DNA of 64,000 nucleotides from JBBTCX01 sp964494205 (GCA_964494205.1 CAZBRD010000002.1:473067-537066), one strand, 5' to 3'. Counted from the first letter of the stretch, positions 52,486-61,606 are shown. The notes: generated by a model not told the origin, from the sequence alone. Numbers and translations: made by a program.

Positions 52486-53100
52486 CGAACCACCACCGTC
52501 ACCGTGGAATGCCGATCGACGCGGTGAGTTTTTAGCGATCGCGGAACGCTTGATCACCAATCGAAGCATCACCGTCACCGTGGAATGTCGATCGACGCGG
52601 TGAGTTTTTCGCAATCGCGGGAACGGTTGATGAACATCGTCACCGTGAACATCACCAACATGCTCCAATGAACCAGGTGAGTTTTTCGATTTCGCGAGAC
52701 GCTTGATCGACAATCGACTCACCACCGTCACCGTGGAATGTCGATCGACGCGGTGAGTTTTTCGCGATCGCGGGAACGGTTGATGAACATCGTCACCGTG
52801 AACATCACCAACATGCTCCAANNNNNNNNNNNNNNNNNNNNNNNNNNNNNNNNNNNNNNNNNNNNNNNNNNNNNNNNNNNNNNNNNNNNNNNNNNNNNNN
52901 NNNNNNNNNNNNNNNNNNNNNATCGCGGGAACGGTTGATGAACATCGTCACCGTGAACATCACCAACATGCTCCAATGAACCAGGTGAGTTTTTCGATTT
53001 CGCGAGACGCTTGATCGACAATCGACTCACCACCGTCACCGTGGAATGTCGATCGACACGGTGAGTTTTTCGCGATCGCACGCCGTCGAAAAACCGGCAT
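52486..53100. repeat. Tandem 76-77-bp repeat array around an assembly gap
   Basis: The box GGTGAGTTTTT appears at 52523, 52599, 52676, 52752, 52984 and 53060, spaced 76, 77, 76, (gap) and 76 bases. Two unit types alternate in the second half to give a 153-bp higher-order repeat. Each unit contains CACCGTCACCGTGGAATG-like and TCGATCGA or CGCGATCGCG palindromes. The array is broken by 100 Ns, so the true copy number is unknown. No ORF in it is credible. Possible roles are replication iterons, repressor operators or a partition site. Confidence 0.85.
52822..52921. other. Assembly gap (100 N)
   Basis: Exactly 100 undetermined bases, a conventional scaffold gap, lie in the repeat array. Both sides carry the same repeat unit, so the gap most likely reflects collapsed or unresolved repeats. 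Confidence 0.98.
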
Positions 53101-54299
53101 CCATGCCGGAGCAGGTAGGCGGCATCGTGCCGCCCTGGGTGAATCCGAAAGTCTATCTGCGGACTCACGCCGCGGTCCCGCTTCGCGGGCCGCTTGGCCG
53201 CTGTGTCGCGGCCGCGTTCGCCGCCCGTGGCGTTGTCGCGGTTCTCGGGATCGCGGTCCCGCCGCCTGGCGTGCGTTTTTTTGTGGGGCCGTACGGCGGC
53301 TGGCTGCGCCGCGCCGCCGGGCCTGCCGTTGCGTTGTCGCGGCGGCGGGCCGCTCGTTTCCCACCGCCCACCCCTCACCTTTCTCTCTCCGGAAAACGCG
53401 GCTGCGCCGCCCCGCCTCTCGTCTCGTCCGGGCCGCGTCCGTTCGCCAACGCTGCGCGTGGCTCCGCCCTGCGTCCCGGTTTCTCTCGCCCTGCGGTCTC
53501 GTTTTTTGTGCCGCGTCGTCGCCGCCGCATCCGCGTCGGCTCCAGCACCGCGCGGCCTCCTGCCGCGAGTGACGCCGCCTCCGTGCGGCGTCCGTGCGCG
53601 GCGTGCTGCGCACGCCGCCGACGCGACAGCGAGCCGCTTCGCGGCTGCTGTCGCCACAACCTCAGGTCAGGCAATCGCGCTCGGCTTGCGGCCCCCGGCC
53701 ACACCGTGAAATGTCCCGCTGCATCGTGCAGCGTCGCGAACGTGTTGCCACGCGAACGACGCCACCTCGCGGCAGGCCTTGGCCGCCCCGAAGTTGCTCC
53801 CACGAAAAAAACAAAACACGTGCGCCGCCACACCCGGCTTACTGCACCTGGCTTGTAGGGCCGTGCGTTTTGTTTTTTTCGTTCCGCACCCCTTCCGTCG
53901 CGTTGCTCCTCCAGGTACTTCGTGTCGCGGCTTCGCGGAAGCTAGTTCCCCGCTCGCCGCCTCACCCGCGCGCCGCTTTTAGCCGGCAATTTAGAGTCCT
54001 TGATGCAACGCCCGCGTTGCAAGCGCAGCTTCCGGGTTCGGTCCTGCGCCCTGCTTGCTTCGGTGCTCTGCGTCGTTTTCGCGTTGGCGATGCTCGCCGG
54101 CGTCCTGCCGGCGACGACGAGCGCACGCGGTTTGTGCGCGTGCCGGCTTTTCGCGTTCCGCGAAACCGCGCTAAGGTGGCCCCTATTTCTGCCGATGAAA
54201 GGTTGGAGCGCCATTTTTTCCGAAAGGGCACTCTGTACACGGCCCGGCTCGGCGGCGGCGGGGGAACACTGACCTGATCGACCGCCGCCGCTGATCCCC
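53101..54299. other. GC-rich stretch without a convincing gene
   Basis: About 1.2 kb of very GC-rich sequence has several overlapping Arg/Ala/Pro-rich open frames on both strands, none with a ribosome site, motif or clear codon bias. It contains a CCGGCAT/ATGCCGG palindrome at the start, CCCGC-TTC-GCGGG and AGCCGC-TTC-GCGGCT hairpins, and a long A/T-armed inverted repeat. I see no protein I can support; a structural or RNA role is possible. Confidence 0.6.
53802..53882. repeat. Long hairpin with 16-bp A-rich/T-rich arms
   Basis: ACGAAAAAAACAAAAC and its exact complement GTTTTGTTTTTTTCGT are separated by 49 bases of GC-rich sequence. Because one arm is T-rich on each strand, it could act as a bidirectional terminator. 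Confidence 0.7.
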
Positions 54300-54638
54300 A
54301 TGGCCAAGACCAAACCAAGAAAACCACGCAAACCCACGGCGGACAAAGCCGAAACGACACTACTAAACCAGGTCATCGATCGCATCATGAACCATGCAGA
54401 GGAATTAACGCCGCTCGAAATGGCGCGGCTCTACCGTTTGCTCGCCGATGCTCGCGCATCGGCCAAGCCGAAAAAGCGTCGCCGTGCGGCGACGACTAAA
54501 GCGGACGACGAAATCCTGCGCTCAGCCGTTCGCGAAATCTACGGAGTCGAACTGTCAGTCGAAGCCGAAGCGACCAACGCCAAGGCCGACCCAACCAGCA
54601 CAGAAACGCAAACGCTTTCCGGAGGAAACCAATCATGA
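54300..54638 (+). CDS. Hypothetical protein upstream of the packaging genes
   Basis: The 112-residue protein starts with a Lys/Pro/Arg-rich stretch (KTKPRKPRKPTADKAE) and has a helical part LLNQVIDRIMNHAEELTPLE, MARLYRLLADARA, then DDEILRSAVREIYGVELSVE. It could be a small terminase-like or other DNA-binding protein by position, but no family match is visible. The next gene overlaps its stop. Confidence 0.6.
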   Translation: MAKTKPRKPRKPTADKAETTLLNQVIDRIMNHAEELTPLEMARLYRLLADARASAKPKKRRRAATTKADDEILRSAVREIYGVELSVEAEATNAKADPTSTETQTLSGGNQS

Positions 54639-54958
54639 CGACACCGACCATTCAACCACGCGCCCGCGCCCGCGCCGCGAAGCCCGCTCGAAAAACTGGA
54701 CGCGCCCGCGCTTACTCAGCAGACGCAAAGCTCGTTGCACACGCCGAACCGACACACCGAACCGGCTCGCCAAAGCGCGGGAAGAACAAGCGCCGGAAAA
54801 CTCCAACGCCGAAAGGACCTGTTGCACCAGCGACCGAAACGCCGGTCGCATTGCAACATCACAAAGAGATGCAAACTTACCTGCGCGCTCACGCGGCGGA
54901 ATCGCTTCGCACAGCAGCGGCTTTCCTAACTGTTCTCTCGCAGCGACTGGCGCGCTAA
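54635..54958 (+). CDS. Small basic protein (start in ATGA overlap)
   Basis: The 107-residue frame has an excellent ribosome site (GGAGG, eight bases before the ATG) and an ATGA overlap with the previous gene. The N-terminal half is Arg/Ala/Lys/Pro-rich low complexity, the last 35 residues helical (HHKEMQTYLRAHAAESLRT). A minus-strand frame opposite it looks like a winged-helix protein, so strand choice is not final. Confidence 0.5.
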   Translation: MTTPTIQPRARARAAKPARKTGRARAYSADAKLVAHAEPTHRTGSPKRGKNKRRKTPTPKGPVAPATETPVALQHHKEMQTYLRAHAAESLRTAAAFLTVLSQRLAR

Positions 54959-54977
54959 CGTCCGCCGTCGGCGGACG
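54959..54977 (+). terminator. Hairpin just after the small basic gene
   Basis: CGTCCGCCG and CGGCGGACG form a 9-bp inverted repeat with an effective 3-base loop, starting directly after the stop. There is no T-run, so it may be a processing or attenuation hairpin. The 360 bases to the next gene hold a GGCGACGC-TTC-GCGTCGCC hairpin but no gene on the plus strand. Confidence 0.4.
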
Positions 54978-55337
54978 CCACACGTTCCGCGTATCAAACA
55001 CGCTGCGCGCGCGGTCTCGTCCCACGTCAAAACTAGACATCTTCTCGCCCCCAAAAAAAGAATTCGCTTCCTGACACGGAAAAAATGCAGCGACCTGGCG
55101 ACGCTTCGCGTCGCCGTCGCCCCCTAATTATTGCATGCGCACCAGTCGGAAGTGAAGCGACAGCAGCGACCAGGCGACACTTCGTATTCCGCTGCCGATA
55201 ACCACAGCCTTGCAACGCGGCAGGCCGCGTGAATAGAGTCCTCACGAGGCCGGTTTTCGACGTAGGTCACATCATTCACACGCACCAAGCGCGCAACGCC
55301 AGCCCTAATTCCTACGCGAAGCCTCTGCGGACAACCC

Positions 55338-56639
55338 ATGCACCCCAGCTATCTGCAATTACTTCCCTACCAGCGTGCGCTGGTCGAATCCAATGCCCGT
55401 TTCACGTGGAATAACTGGTCACGCCAGGTGGGAAAAAGTTTCACGCTCGGCCTGCGCCGCGTCTTACGCGGCCTCGTCCGACGCCGCAATCAAATCATCC
55501 TCAGCGCTGGCGAGCGCCAATGCCGGGAGGTGATCGAGAAGATCAAGCAGCATTGCTCCGCTCTGCAAATCACATGCGACGCGAAGGACGACACGTTTTT
55601 CCAAGGCCTCAGCGTCAAGCAGCTCGAAGTACAACTTCCGCGCGGCGTTCGCATCATCGCCTTGCCCGCCAACCCCATGACGGCGCGGGGTTACACCGGC
55701 GATGTCATGCTCGACGAATTCGCCATGCACGCGGACGACCGCGCTATCTGGGCAGCACTCTTTCCCACCTTGCTGCGCGGTGACGGGGAACTCGATATCG
55801 CGAGCACGCCACATGGCAAAGCCAACCTTTTCTACGAACTCTCGACAAACGACGCCTTCGAGCACTCGACGGTCACCGTTCACGATGCGATCAGACAGGG
55901 CCTGCAAGCGGACGCCGACTCCCTTCGGCAGTCAATGAACAACGACGCATTATACCGTCAGGAATTTCTCTGTGAATTCTTGGACGAGGCCTCCGCCCTG
56001 CTACCCTGGGATCAGATCACCGCGTGCGTCGACCAGGAACTAACGCCCACCGACTCCGTCGAAGGCCTGGCCCGCCACACCGAGGAACTCTTCGTCGGCG
56101 TCGACGTAGGCCGCACACGCGACCTCACCGCCATTTGGGTACTCGCTCTCGATCCGGCTAGCGCCGGATTCTCACTCGTCGGTCAAATCGAAATGCACAA
56201 CACACCGTTTCGCGAGCAGCACCGCTGCATCAGCGAAATAATGTCGCTGCCACGCGTGCGACGCTGTTGCGTCGACGCAGGCGGCATCGGCATGCAGCTC
56301 GCCGAGGAGCTCGTCGAGGCCTTCGGCGCTCATCGCGTCGAACCCATTTTGCTCACCAATGCCTTGAAATCGCAACTCGCTGGCGGCTTGAAGATCGCCG
56401 TCGAAAGCCAGCGCATCCGCATCCCCCAGGACGAGGCCCTCATCCGCGATTGGCACTCCGTCGAACGCACGATCACCGAAAGCGGGCTTTTCCGCATTAC
56501 AGCGCCCAGGCGCGAAGGCAGCCACGCTGACCGATTCTGGGCCGCCGCACTCGCTCTGCACGCCGCTGACGCGTCCTGCGGGCGTGCGGAGGCCTTCCAG
56601 GCCCGCCCGCTGCACTACGCAGGAAAGGGGACATGGTGA
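55338..56639 (+). CDS. Phage terminase large subunit
   Basis: The packaging ATPase/nuclease has a Walker A variant WSRQVGKSFTLGL near residue 30, a Walker B VMLDEFAMH near 125 and the coupling motif region STPHGKANLFYEL. The C-terminal nuclease begins at FVGVDVGRTRDLTAIWVL (about 255), with a later acidic residue in CCVDAGGIG. The length of 433 residues is typical. It drives DNA into proheads. The portal gene starts inside its stop. It resembles Mu-like gp28-type terminases. Confidence 0.88.
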   Translation: MHPSYLQLLPYQRALVESNARFTWNNWSRQVGKSFTLGLRRVLRGLVRRRNQIILSAGERQCREVIEKIKQHCSALQITCDAKDDTFFQGLSVKQLEVQLPRGVRIIALPANPMTARGYTGDVMLDEFAMHADDRAIWAALFPTLLRGDGELDIASTPHGKANLFYELSTNDAFEHSTVTVHDAIRQGLQADADSLRQSMNNDALYRQEFLCEFLDEASALLPWDQITACVDQELTPTDSVEGLARHTEELFVGVDVGRTRDLTAIWVLALDPASAGFSLVGQIEMHNTPFREQHRCISEIMSLPRVRRCCVDAGGIGMQLAEELVEAFGAHRVEPILLTNALKSQLAGGLKIAVESQRIRIPQDEALIRDWHSVERTITESGLFRITAPRREGSHADRFWAAALALHAADASCGRAEAFQARPLHYAGKGTW

Positions 56640-57949
56640 AGACAAACGCGCGTTATTGGCACATGCTCCGCGCCTTCGCGGAGCTAGTTTTCGGCAAGCC
56701 ACCCAAGCCCGGTCGGATGCTCGACCCGCGCTCAGAAGACTCGACGCGCAGCTACCAAACGTCCGGCCTCACACCATCACGTCTGGTCAACATCCTCCGC
56801 GCCGCCGACACCGGCGACCTCGCGCCCGCGATGTCGCTGTTCGAAGAAATGGAGGAGAAGGACCCGCACGTGCAAAGCGTCGCAAACACGCGACGCCTGG
56901 CACTCACCGGACTGGAATGGCAGATCACGCCCGACAGCAGCTCGACAGCTTCGCTGTCGCTCGCCCAGGCCGCCGCCGATCACTGCCGCGCCGTCCTCAA
57001 TCGAATCGACAACTTTGATGAGGCGTTGCAACACCTGTCGCTCGCCACCGGTCGAAACATCTCCGTTGCTGAAATAGTTTGGGATATTCGCGAAGGCTCG
57101 CTAACACCCGTGCAGCTCGCGCCGGTTGATTTCAACCGGCTCACGCTAGACGACTTCGACCGCCCGCGCATCCTCACACCCGAGGATTCAACCAACGGCA
57201 TCGAATTGCCGCCGAATAAATTCATCGTGCACACACCGCACAGCGTGACCGGCCACCCACAGCGCGGCGGCTTGCTCCGCTGCACCGCGCTCACGTACCT
57301 GGCGAAAAACCTCGCGCTCAAAGACTGGATGATATTCTCTGAAATCTTTGGCATGCCGATTCGCGTCGCCACCTACCAGCCCGGAGCCAGCGCCGAAGAA
57401 AAACGCGAACTGCTCGCCATGCTCGAGACGCTCGGCTCGAATGCGATTGGCATTTTCTCCAAGGCTGTCGAACTGCAATTGATCGACGCAAAGCAGAACG
57501 CAGGCGCATCACCCTACGAGCGCCTAATCGACTTCTTAAATCGCGAAACCTCGAAAGCATGGTTAGGCCAGACGCTCACCACCGACATCAGCGGCCAACG
57601 CGGCTCGCTCACCGCTTCGCAGGTTCACGAGCAGGTGCGCAACGATATTTTGAAAGACGACGCACGCAAGGAAGGCCGCACCATCCGGCGCGACCTGCTA
57701 ACGCCGATCGTCCGTTTTGAATTCGGCGACGACGCGCCCATACCACACTTCCAGCGCAAATTCAGACAGACCAACAGCACGGTTGAACTCGCTGAAATGC
57801 TGGACCGCGCCGTCAACCAACTCGGTATGCAGATTCAGGAAGACTGGGCGAGAGATGCACTCGGCTTGCCCGCCGCCGAAACGACAGGCCGCACCCTCCC
57901 AGGTGCGGCCCGTCCTCAGAAGGCCCCGACCGATACACCGTCACTCTAA
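56633..57949 (+). CDS. Mu-like portal protein (DUF935, gp29 type)
   Basis: The protein of 438 residues has the DUF935 plan: TSGLTPSRLVNILRAADTGD near 40, LFEEMEEKDPHVQSVANTRR and LTGLEWQITP, then NKFIVHTPHSVTGHPQRGGL near 195, and FSEIFGMPIRV. Portals form the dodecameric DNA gate at one prohead vertex. It overlaps the terminase gene by 7 bases and precedes the protease, the usual Mu order. Confidence 0.85.
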   Translation: MVKTNARYWHMLRAFAELVFGKPPKPGRMLDPRSEDSTRSYQTSGLTPSRLVNILRAADTGDLAPAMSLFEEMEEKDPHVQSVANTRRLALTGLEWQITPDSSSTASLSLAQAAADHCRAVLNRIDNFDEALQHLSLATGRNISVAEIVWDIREGSLTPVQLAPVDFNRLTLDDFDRPRILTPEDSTNGIELPPNKFIVHTPHSVTGHPQRGGLLRCTALTYLAKNLALKDWMIFSEIFGMPIRVATYQPGASAEEKRELLAMLETLGSNAIGIFSKAVELQLIDAKQNAGASPYERLIDFLNRETSKAWLGQTLTTDISGQRGSLTASQVHEQVRNDILKDDARKEGRTIRRDLLTPIVRFEFGDDAPIPHFQRKFRQTNSTVELAEMLDRAVNQLGMQIQEDWARDALGLPAAETTGRTLPGAARPQKAPTDTPSL

Positions 57950-57963
57950 CCGAAAGGAGCATT

Positions 57964-58782
57964 ATGAAGCCACAGCTTCGCCCACTCGTGTTGTCGTCAA
58001 ATGAGGTGCCTGCCGAAGCGCCCTCGAGAATCCTGCTCACCCCGTGGGGCGTGGTCGAGAGCAAAAACGGCCCATTCACCGTCGACGACGAATCCGCCGC
58101 CCTGATCTTGGAGGCCTTCGCACAACACGGCACGTCATTGCCGATCGACTACGAACACCAAACGCTTGGCGGCGAATTCGCCTCGCCAGACGGAACGGCA
58201 CCCGCCGCCGGTTGGATCTCCAAAATCGAAATCGAAAGCGGGGTCGGGATCTTCGCCGAGGTCGAATGGACTCCACGCGCCCGCCAAATGCTTGAAAGCC
58301 GCGAGTATCGTTTTCTCTCCCCCGTGGCCTTCCTGCGCGGTGATGACGAAAAGGTCGTAGCGATTCACTCAGCAGCCCTCACCAACAAGCCCGCCATCGT
58401 CGGCATGCCGCCGCTGGTGAACTCCGAGCAGCTCGCCGCGGCAAACACACGAATCGCCCAACTCGAAGCAGACGCCAACGAAACGGAAGTACAAACGCTG
58501 GTCAACAGCGCCGCCGCCGCTGGCAAGCTCACCAACGCCCAGCGACCGTGGGCGCTCGACCTGGCCCGCCGCGACGTGAAATTGTTCAAGCAGTGGGCCC
58601 AGCACGCGCCGAAGATCGTCGACACCGGATCGATCAGCACCGCGCCACTCAAAACCACCACGAAACCGCAGCCGAACGCCGAGCGAGAAGCCCGCGACGA
58701 ATACCGCGCGTCGCCCATGCTGCAAAAGCTCACGTCGGAAGACGCCTACGTCAAGAACTCCGCACGCGGCACCAGCCGCTAA
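57964..58782 (+). CDS. Mu-like prohead protease (gpI family)
   Basis: The 272-residue protein contains GVVESKNGPFTVDDESAALI, LPIDYEHQTLGG, the internal GWISKIEIESGVGIFAEVEW and REYRFLSPVAFL with AALTNKPAIVGMPPLV, matching the Mu I protease/scaffold family. It probably cleaves scaffold and capsid during maturation; the C-terminal part may be the scaffold. AAAGGAG supports the ATG. Confidence 0.85.
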   Translation: MKPQLRPLVLSSNEVPAEAPSRILLTPWGVVESKNGPFTVDDESAALILEAFAQHGTSLPIDYEHQTLGGEFASPDGTAPAAGWISKIEIESGVGIFAEVEWTPRARQMLESREYRFLSPVAFLRGDDEKVVAIHSAALTNKPAIVGMPPLVNSEQLAAANTRIAQLEADANETEVQTLVNSAAAAGKLTNAQRPWALDLARRDVKLFKQWAQHAPKIVDTGSISTAPLKTTTKPQPNAEREARDEYRASPMLQKLTSEDAYVKNSARGTSR

Positions 58783-58849
58783 CACATCACGCGCGCACAG
58801 ACTTCGCGCATCACGGAACTTTAAGCACCTCTTTTGAAAGGGGAACCAA

Positions 58850-59617
58850 ATGGCACTCACCGCAAGCCGAGACCTCCCGCACCACCCCGACCAGGAATTA
58901 AGACTGTATCCCGTCGCCGCCGCCGTCGTCATCTACAAAGGCGCATTCGTCGGCCTGGACACCGCCGGGAATCTAAACCCCGTCGTCGACGGGACACGCT
59001 TCGTCGGCATCGCCTACGAAGAAATCAACAACGCATCCGGCGCCGCTGGCGCCATGTCCTGCCGCGTGTACACCGTCGGCGACTTCGAGCACGCGCTCTC
59101 CGGAGCCGCGCTCTCGGACGTTGGAAAACCAGTATTCGCCAGCGACGACAGCACAATCACGTTCCGAGGCACACTAACAAACGTGTACGTCGGCGTCTGC
59201 GTCTATTGGAAAGAGACCGGCACCATCGGCCTGCGCATCGACCCGATGCGTCTGCAAATGAAGACGATCACCCACGCCGTGGAAGACCTCGCCGCAGGCG
59301 CGGACATCGCCGCCCGCGCCATCCATTGCTTCGAGCACGTCCACTACATCACCGCCGTGCGCGTCGTGAACCAGGCGACCGCCGCCGCAGGCATCGACGC
59401 AGGAAACACGTGCGTCGTCACCGTCGCGCTCAACGCCGGAACCGTGGCCACACGAACCTACAACAACACAACCACGTTCCCACTCGCCAACGCGAAAGAC
59501 GACCTCGGCTCACCCGCAAACACCACCACAACAATCGCGGACATCCTAACCCTCGCCGTCACCAACGGCGCAACCGCCAACCCAGGACCGTTCCTCGTCG
59601 AGGTGGACTACGTTTGA
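58850..59617 (+). CDS. Capsid decoration / DUF2190-like protein
   Basis: The position before the capsid gene and the N-terminal beta segments (LYPVAAAVVIYKGAFVGLD, FVGIAYEEINNASGAAGAMS) match head-decoration (DUF2190, cement) proteins. The C-terminal about 130 residues form a separate beta-rich region that may be an added decoration domain. AGGGGAACC lies close to the ATG. The family match is good by context, moderate by sequence. Confidence 0.65.
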   Translation: MALTASRDLPHHPDQELRLYPVAAAVVIYKGAFVGLDTAGNLNPVVDGTRFVGIAYEEINNASGAAGAMSCRVYTVGDFEHALSGAALSDVGKPVFASDDSTITFRGTLTNVYVGVCVYWKETGTIGLRIDPMRLQMKTITHAVEDLAAGADIAARAIHCFEHVHYITAVRVVNQATAAAGIDAGNTCVVTVALNAGTVATRTYNNTTTFPLANAKDDLGSPANTTTTIADILTLAVTNGATANPGPFLVEVDYV

Positions 59618-59635
59618 AAACCCTAACCCAAAACG

Positions 59636-59675
59636 CCTAAACGCCTAAACCCAAACTTGGGTTTTAGGTTTTAGG
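59636..59675 (+). promoter_or_regulatory. Long hairpin directly upstream of the capsid RBS
   Basis: A nearly perfect stem of CCTAAA-type repeats (CCTAAACGCCTAAACCC against GGGTTTTAGGTTTTAGG) lies five bases before the AGGAG of the major capsid gene. It resembles an RNA stability or translation-control element. Confidence 0.65.
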
Positions 59676-59690
59676 TTTCAGGAGCTAACC

Positions 59691-60608
59691 ATGGCAGCCA
59701 TCATCAACACAGGCCTACTCACCAAGGGCCTCCGGAGCGAATTCTTTTCGCGCTACGACGCGACGCTCACACATTTTGCGAAACTGTCCACGCGGATCCC
59801 AAGCACCAGCGACAGCGAGACCTACAAATGGCTCGGCAGCATCCCGAAGATGCGCGAATGGGGCACTGGTCGACTCGCACGCGGCGTCCGCACCGAATCG
59901 TACAGCGTCGAAAACCTGAAGTATGAATCGACGCTGGAAGTCGACCGCGACGAGATCAGCGACGATCAAACGGGCCAGATCACCATCCGCGTGCAGGAAC
60001 AAGCGGCCCGCGCCGCCACCCACAAGGACTACCTGATTTCGCAACTATTGATCAACGGCGAAAGCGCCGGATTCACCAGCTACGACGGCGCGACATTCTT
60101 CAGCGACTCTCACAGCTCAGGCTCCAGCGGAACGCAGGACAACAAGCTCACATTCAACGCCAGCGATCACACCGCCGTCACCAGCGCTGAATTCGCAAGC
60201 GCGCTGCGCATCGCCATGGGCACGATCCTGGGCTTCAAGGACGACCAGGGCGACCCGATGAACAACAGCGCCAGCGGCTTCAAGGTCGTCGTGCCCGCAA
60301 ACCTCGCGATGACCGCGATGGAGGCGGTCGGCTCTACCCTGATCAACAACACGAGCAACGTGCTCAACGGCCTCGCCGAAGTGATCGTATTCCCATGGCT
60401 GACAACCGCGACGAAATGGTACCTGCTCAAGACAGACGGCATCGTCCGGCCCTTCATTTTCCAAGACCGTGAGCCGGTTGAATTCACGTCGCAGACCGAG
60501 GACAGCGACGAAGGATTCCGCCGCGAAAAGTACCTCTACGGCGTGCGCGCTCGCTACCGCATGGCCTACGGTTATTGGCAATACGCCGTCTCGACCGACT
60601 TCAACTAA
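59691..60608 (+). CDS. Mu-like major capsid protein (gpT family)
   Basis: The 305-residue protein begins INTGLLTKGLRSEFFSRYDA, the Mu gpT N-terminus, and continues with SSGTQDNKLTF and KVVVPANLAMTAMEAVGSTL segments of the HK97-like fold. The C-terminal YGVRARYRMAYGYWQYAVST is typical. The start is fixed by AGGAG. It is flanked by hairpins on both sides, suggesting special control of this abundant protein. Confidence 0.9.
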   Translation: MAAIINTGLLTKGLRSEFFSRYDATLTHFAKLSTRIPSTSDSETYKWLGSIPKMREWGTGRLARGVRTESYSVENLKYESTLEVDRDEISDDQTGQITIRVQEQAARAATHKDYLISQLLINGESAGFTSYDGATFFSDSHSSGSSGTQDNKLTFNASDHTAVTSAEFASALRIAMGTILGFKDDQGDPMNNSASGFKVVVPANLAMTAMEAVGSTLINNTSNVLNGLAEVIVFPWLTTATKWYLLKTDGIVRPFIFQDREPVEFTSQTEDSDEGFRREKYLYGVRARYRMAYGYWQYAVSTDFN

Positions 60609-60626
60609 GCCTCTTTTCCTCCTACC

Positions 60627-60658
60627 GGCCCCGGCGCGAAGTACTTCGCGCCGGGGCC
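60627..60658. repeat. Perfect 32-bp palindrome after the capsid gene
   Basis: A self-complementary GC-rich stretch centred on AAGTACTT begins 18 bases after the capsid stop and ends about 30 bases before the next gene. In RNA it gives a long stem. There is no T-run, so it is more likely a processing or stability element than a classic terminator. Confidence 0.8.
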
Positions 60659-60687
60659 ATCCCATTCAAACCCCTGCGAGCGCAGCC

Positions 60688-61122
60688 ATGGCATACATCG
60701 ACAACGAAGACCTGATCGACCGCGTCGGCAGCACCGCCGCAATCCAGTTAGCCGACGACGACGGCAACGGCATCGCCGACAGCGACGTGCTCGACGAAAT
60801 ACGATTAGCAGCCGAAGGCGAGGTCAACGCGTTTCTGGCAAGACGCTACGCGGTACCCGTCACCAACGAAGACGTGCTCGATTTGCTGGCCTCGCTGTCG
60901 CTCGACCTTGCGGAAGAGCGATTAAGGGGGCGTCGCCCACCCATCCCGCCCGACCACGTGAAGCGAATCGCTCTCTCCCGCAAGTTGCTCCAGCAAATCT
61001 CCGAAGGAGTTTTATCGCTGCCCTCCGCGACCGAAGTCGCTGCGAGCAGCTCAAACGGAATCGTCGCCGATTCCAGCGGTGAAACGCGACTCCTGACACG
61101 CGACGAGCTCAGTAACTGGTAG
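60688..61122 (+). CDS. Phage gp36-like (DUF1320) protein
   Basis: The 144-residue protein starts MAYIDNEDLIDRVGSTAAIQ and has LAAEGEVNAFLARRYAVPV, the DUF1320 pattern of Mu gp36, a head-tail or completion component by context. The C-terminal LLTRDELSNW is unremarkable. It follows the capsid palindrome. Confidence 0.8.
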   Translation: MAYIDNEDLIDRVGSTAAIQLADDDGNGIADSDVLDEIRLAAEGEVNAFLARRYAVPVTNEDVLDLLASLSLDLAEERLRGRRPPIPPDHVKRIALSRKLLQQISEGVLSLPSATEVAASSSNGIVADSSGETRLLTRDELSNW

Positions 61123-61126
61123 CAAA

Positions 61127-61606
61127 TTGCCAACCGCAGACCGGACAACGATCAACGCCATGCTCGACGAGTACGCGGTGAAGCTCCGCGCCAACGTCGT
61201 CGCGTCCACGCTCACCGCCGCCAAACCCTTCCGCGCCCTGTACCTCGGCCCGATGAATCCATACTCGTTCCCCCGTCCGTTCCTCACGCTATCGCTCACG
61301 CGACTCGTGCCGATTGCATCGGCCAGCGACGACCGCGTTTTCACAGTGCATGTCCACCTGGGAATCGCGACCGACGTGAAGGAGACCGACGCCAACGACG
61401 AGATACTCGACAAGATCGCGGCTGTCGAAGATTACCTCGACTCCATCCGCACAACAGGAGTGAAGGAAGGCGCGAACGGATTCGACCTAAACGCCTGGGA
61501 TATCACGTGGCCCGACGCGTCCACCACGTCACGAGTCGCCACCGCGATCGCCAAGCAAGAGGTTATCGTGAAGGTTAAACGAGGCGAGAATCGAGCAGTC
61601 ACATGA
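61127..61606 (+). CDS. Hypothetical phage protein (possible head completion)
   Basis: TTG start four bases after the gp36 stop; an ATG 33 bases downstream is the alternative. The 159-residue protein is mixed alpha/beta (RTTINAMLDEYAVKLRANVV, then a beta-rich middle with FTVHVHLGIATDVKETD). Its position suggests a head-completion or tail-terminator-type protein; no motif confirms it. Confidence 0.6.
   Translation: MPTADRTTINAMLDEYAVKLRANVVASTLTAAKPFRALYLGPMNPYSFPRPFLTLSLTRLVPIASASDDRVFTVHVHLGIATDVKETDANDEILDKIAAVEDYLDSIRTTGVKEGANGFDLNAWDITWPDASTTSRVATAIAKQEVIVKVKRGENRAVT

Noticed and set aside
52728..53657. Minus-strand frame spanning the N gap
   Set aside because: It contains the gap and the tandem repeats and is translated from undetermined bases.
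53046..53858. Long Arg/Ala/Pro-rich frame in the GC-rich desert
   Set aside because: Several overlapping frames of the same type exist on both strands; none has a ribosome site, motif or codon bias.
58834..59640. Arg-rich frame opposite in phase to the decoration gene
   Set aside because: It lies in the same strand but another frame of a real gene with a ribosome site; composition is an artefact of high GC.
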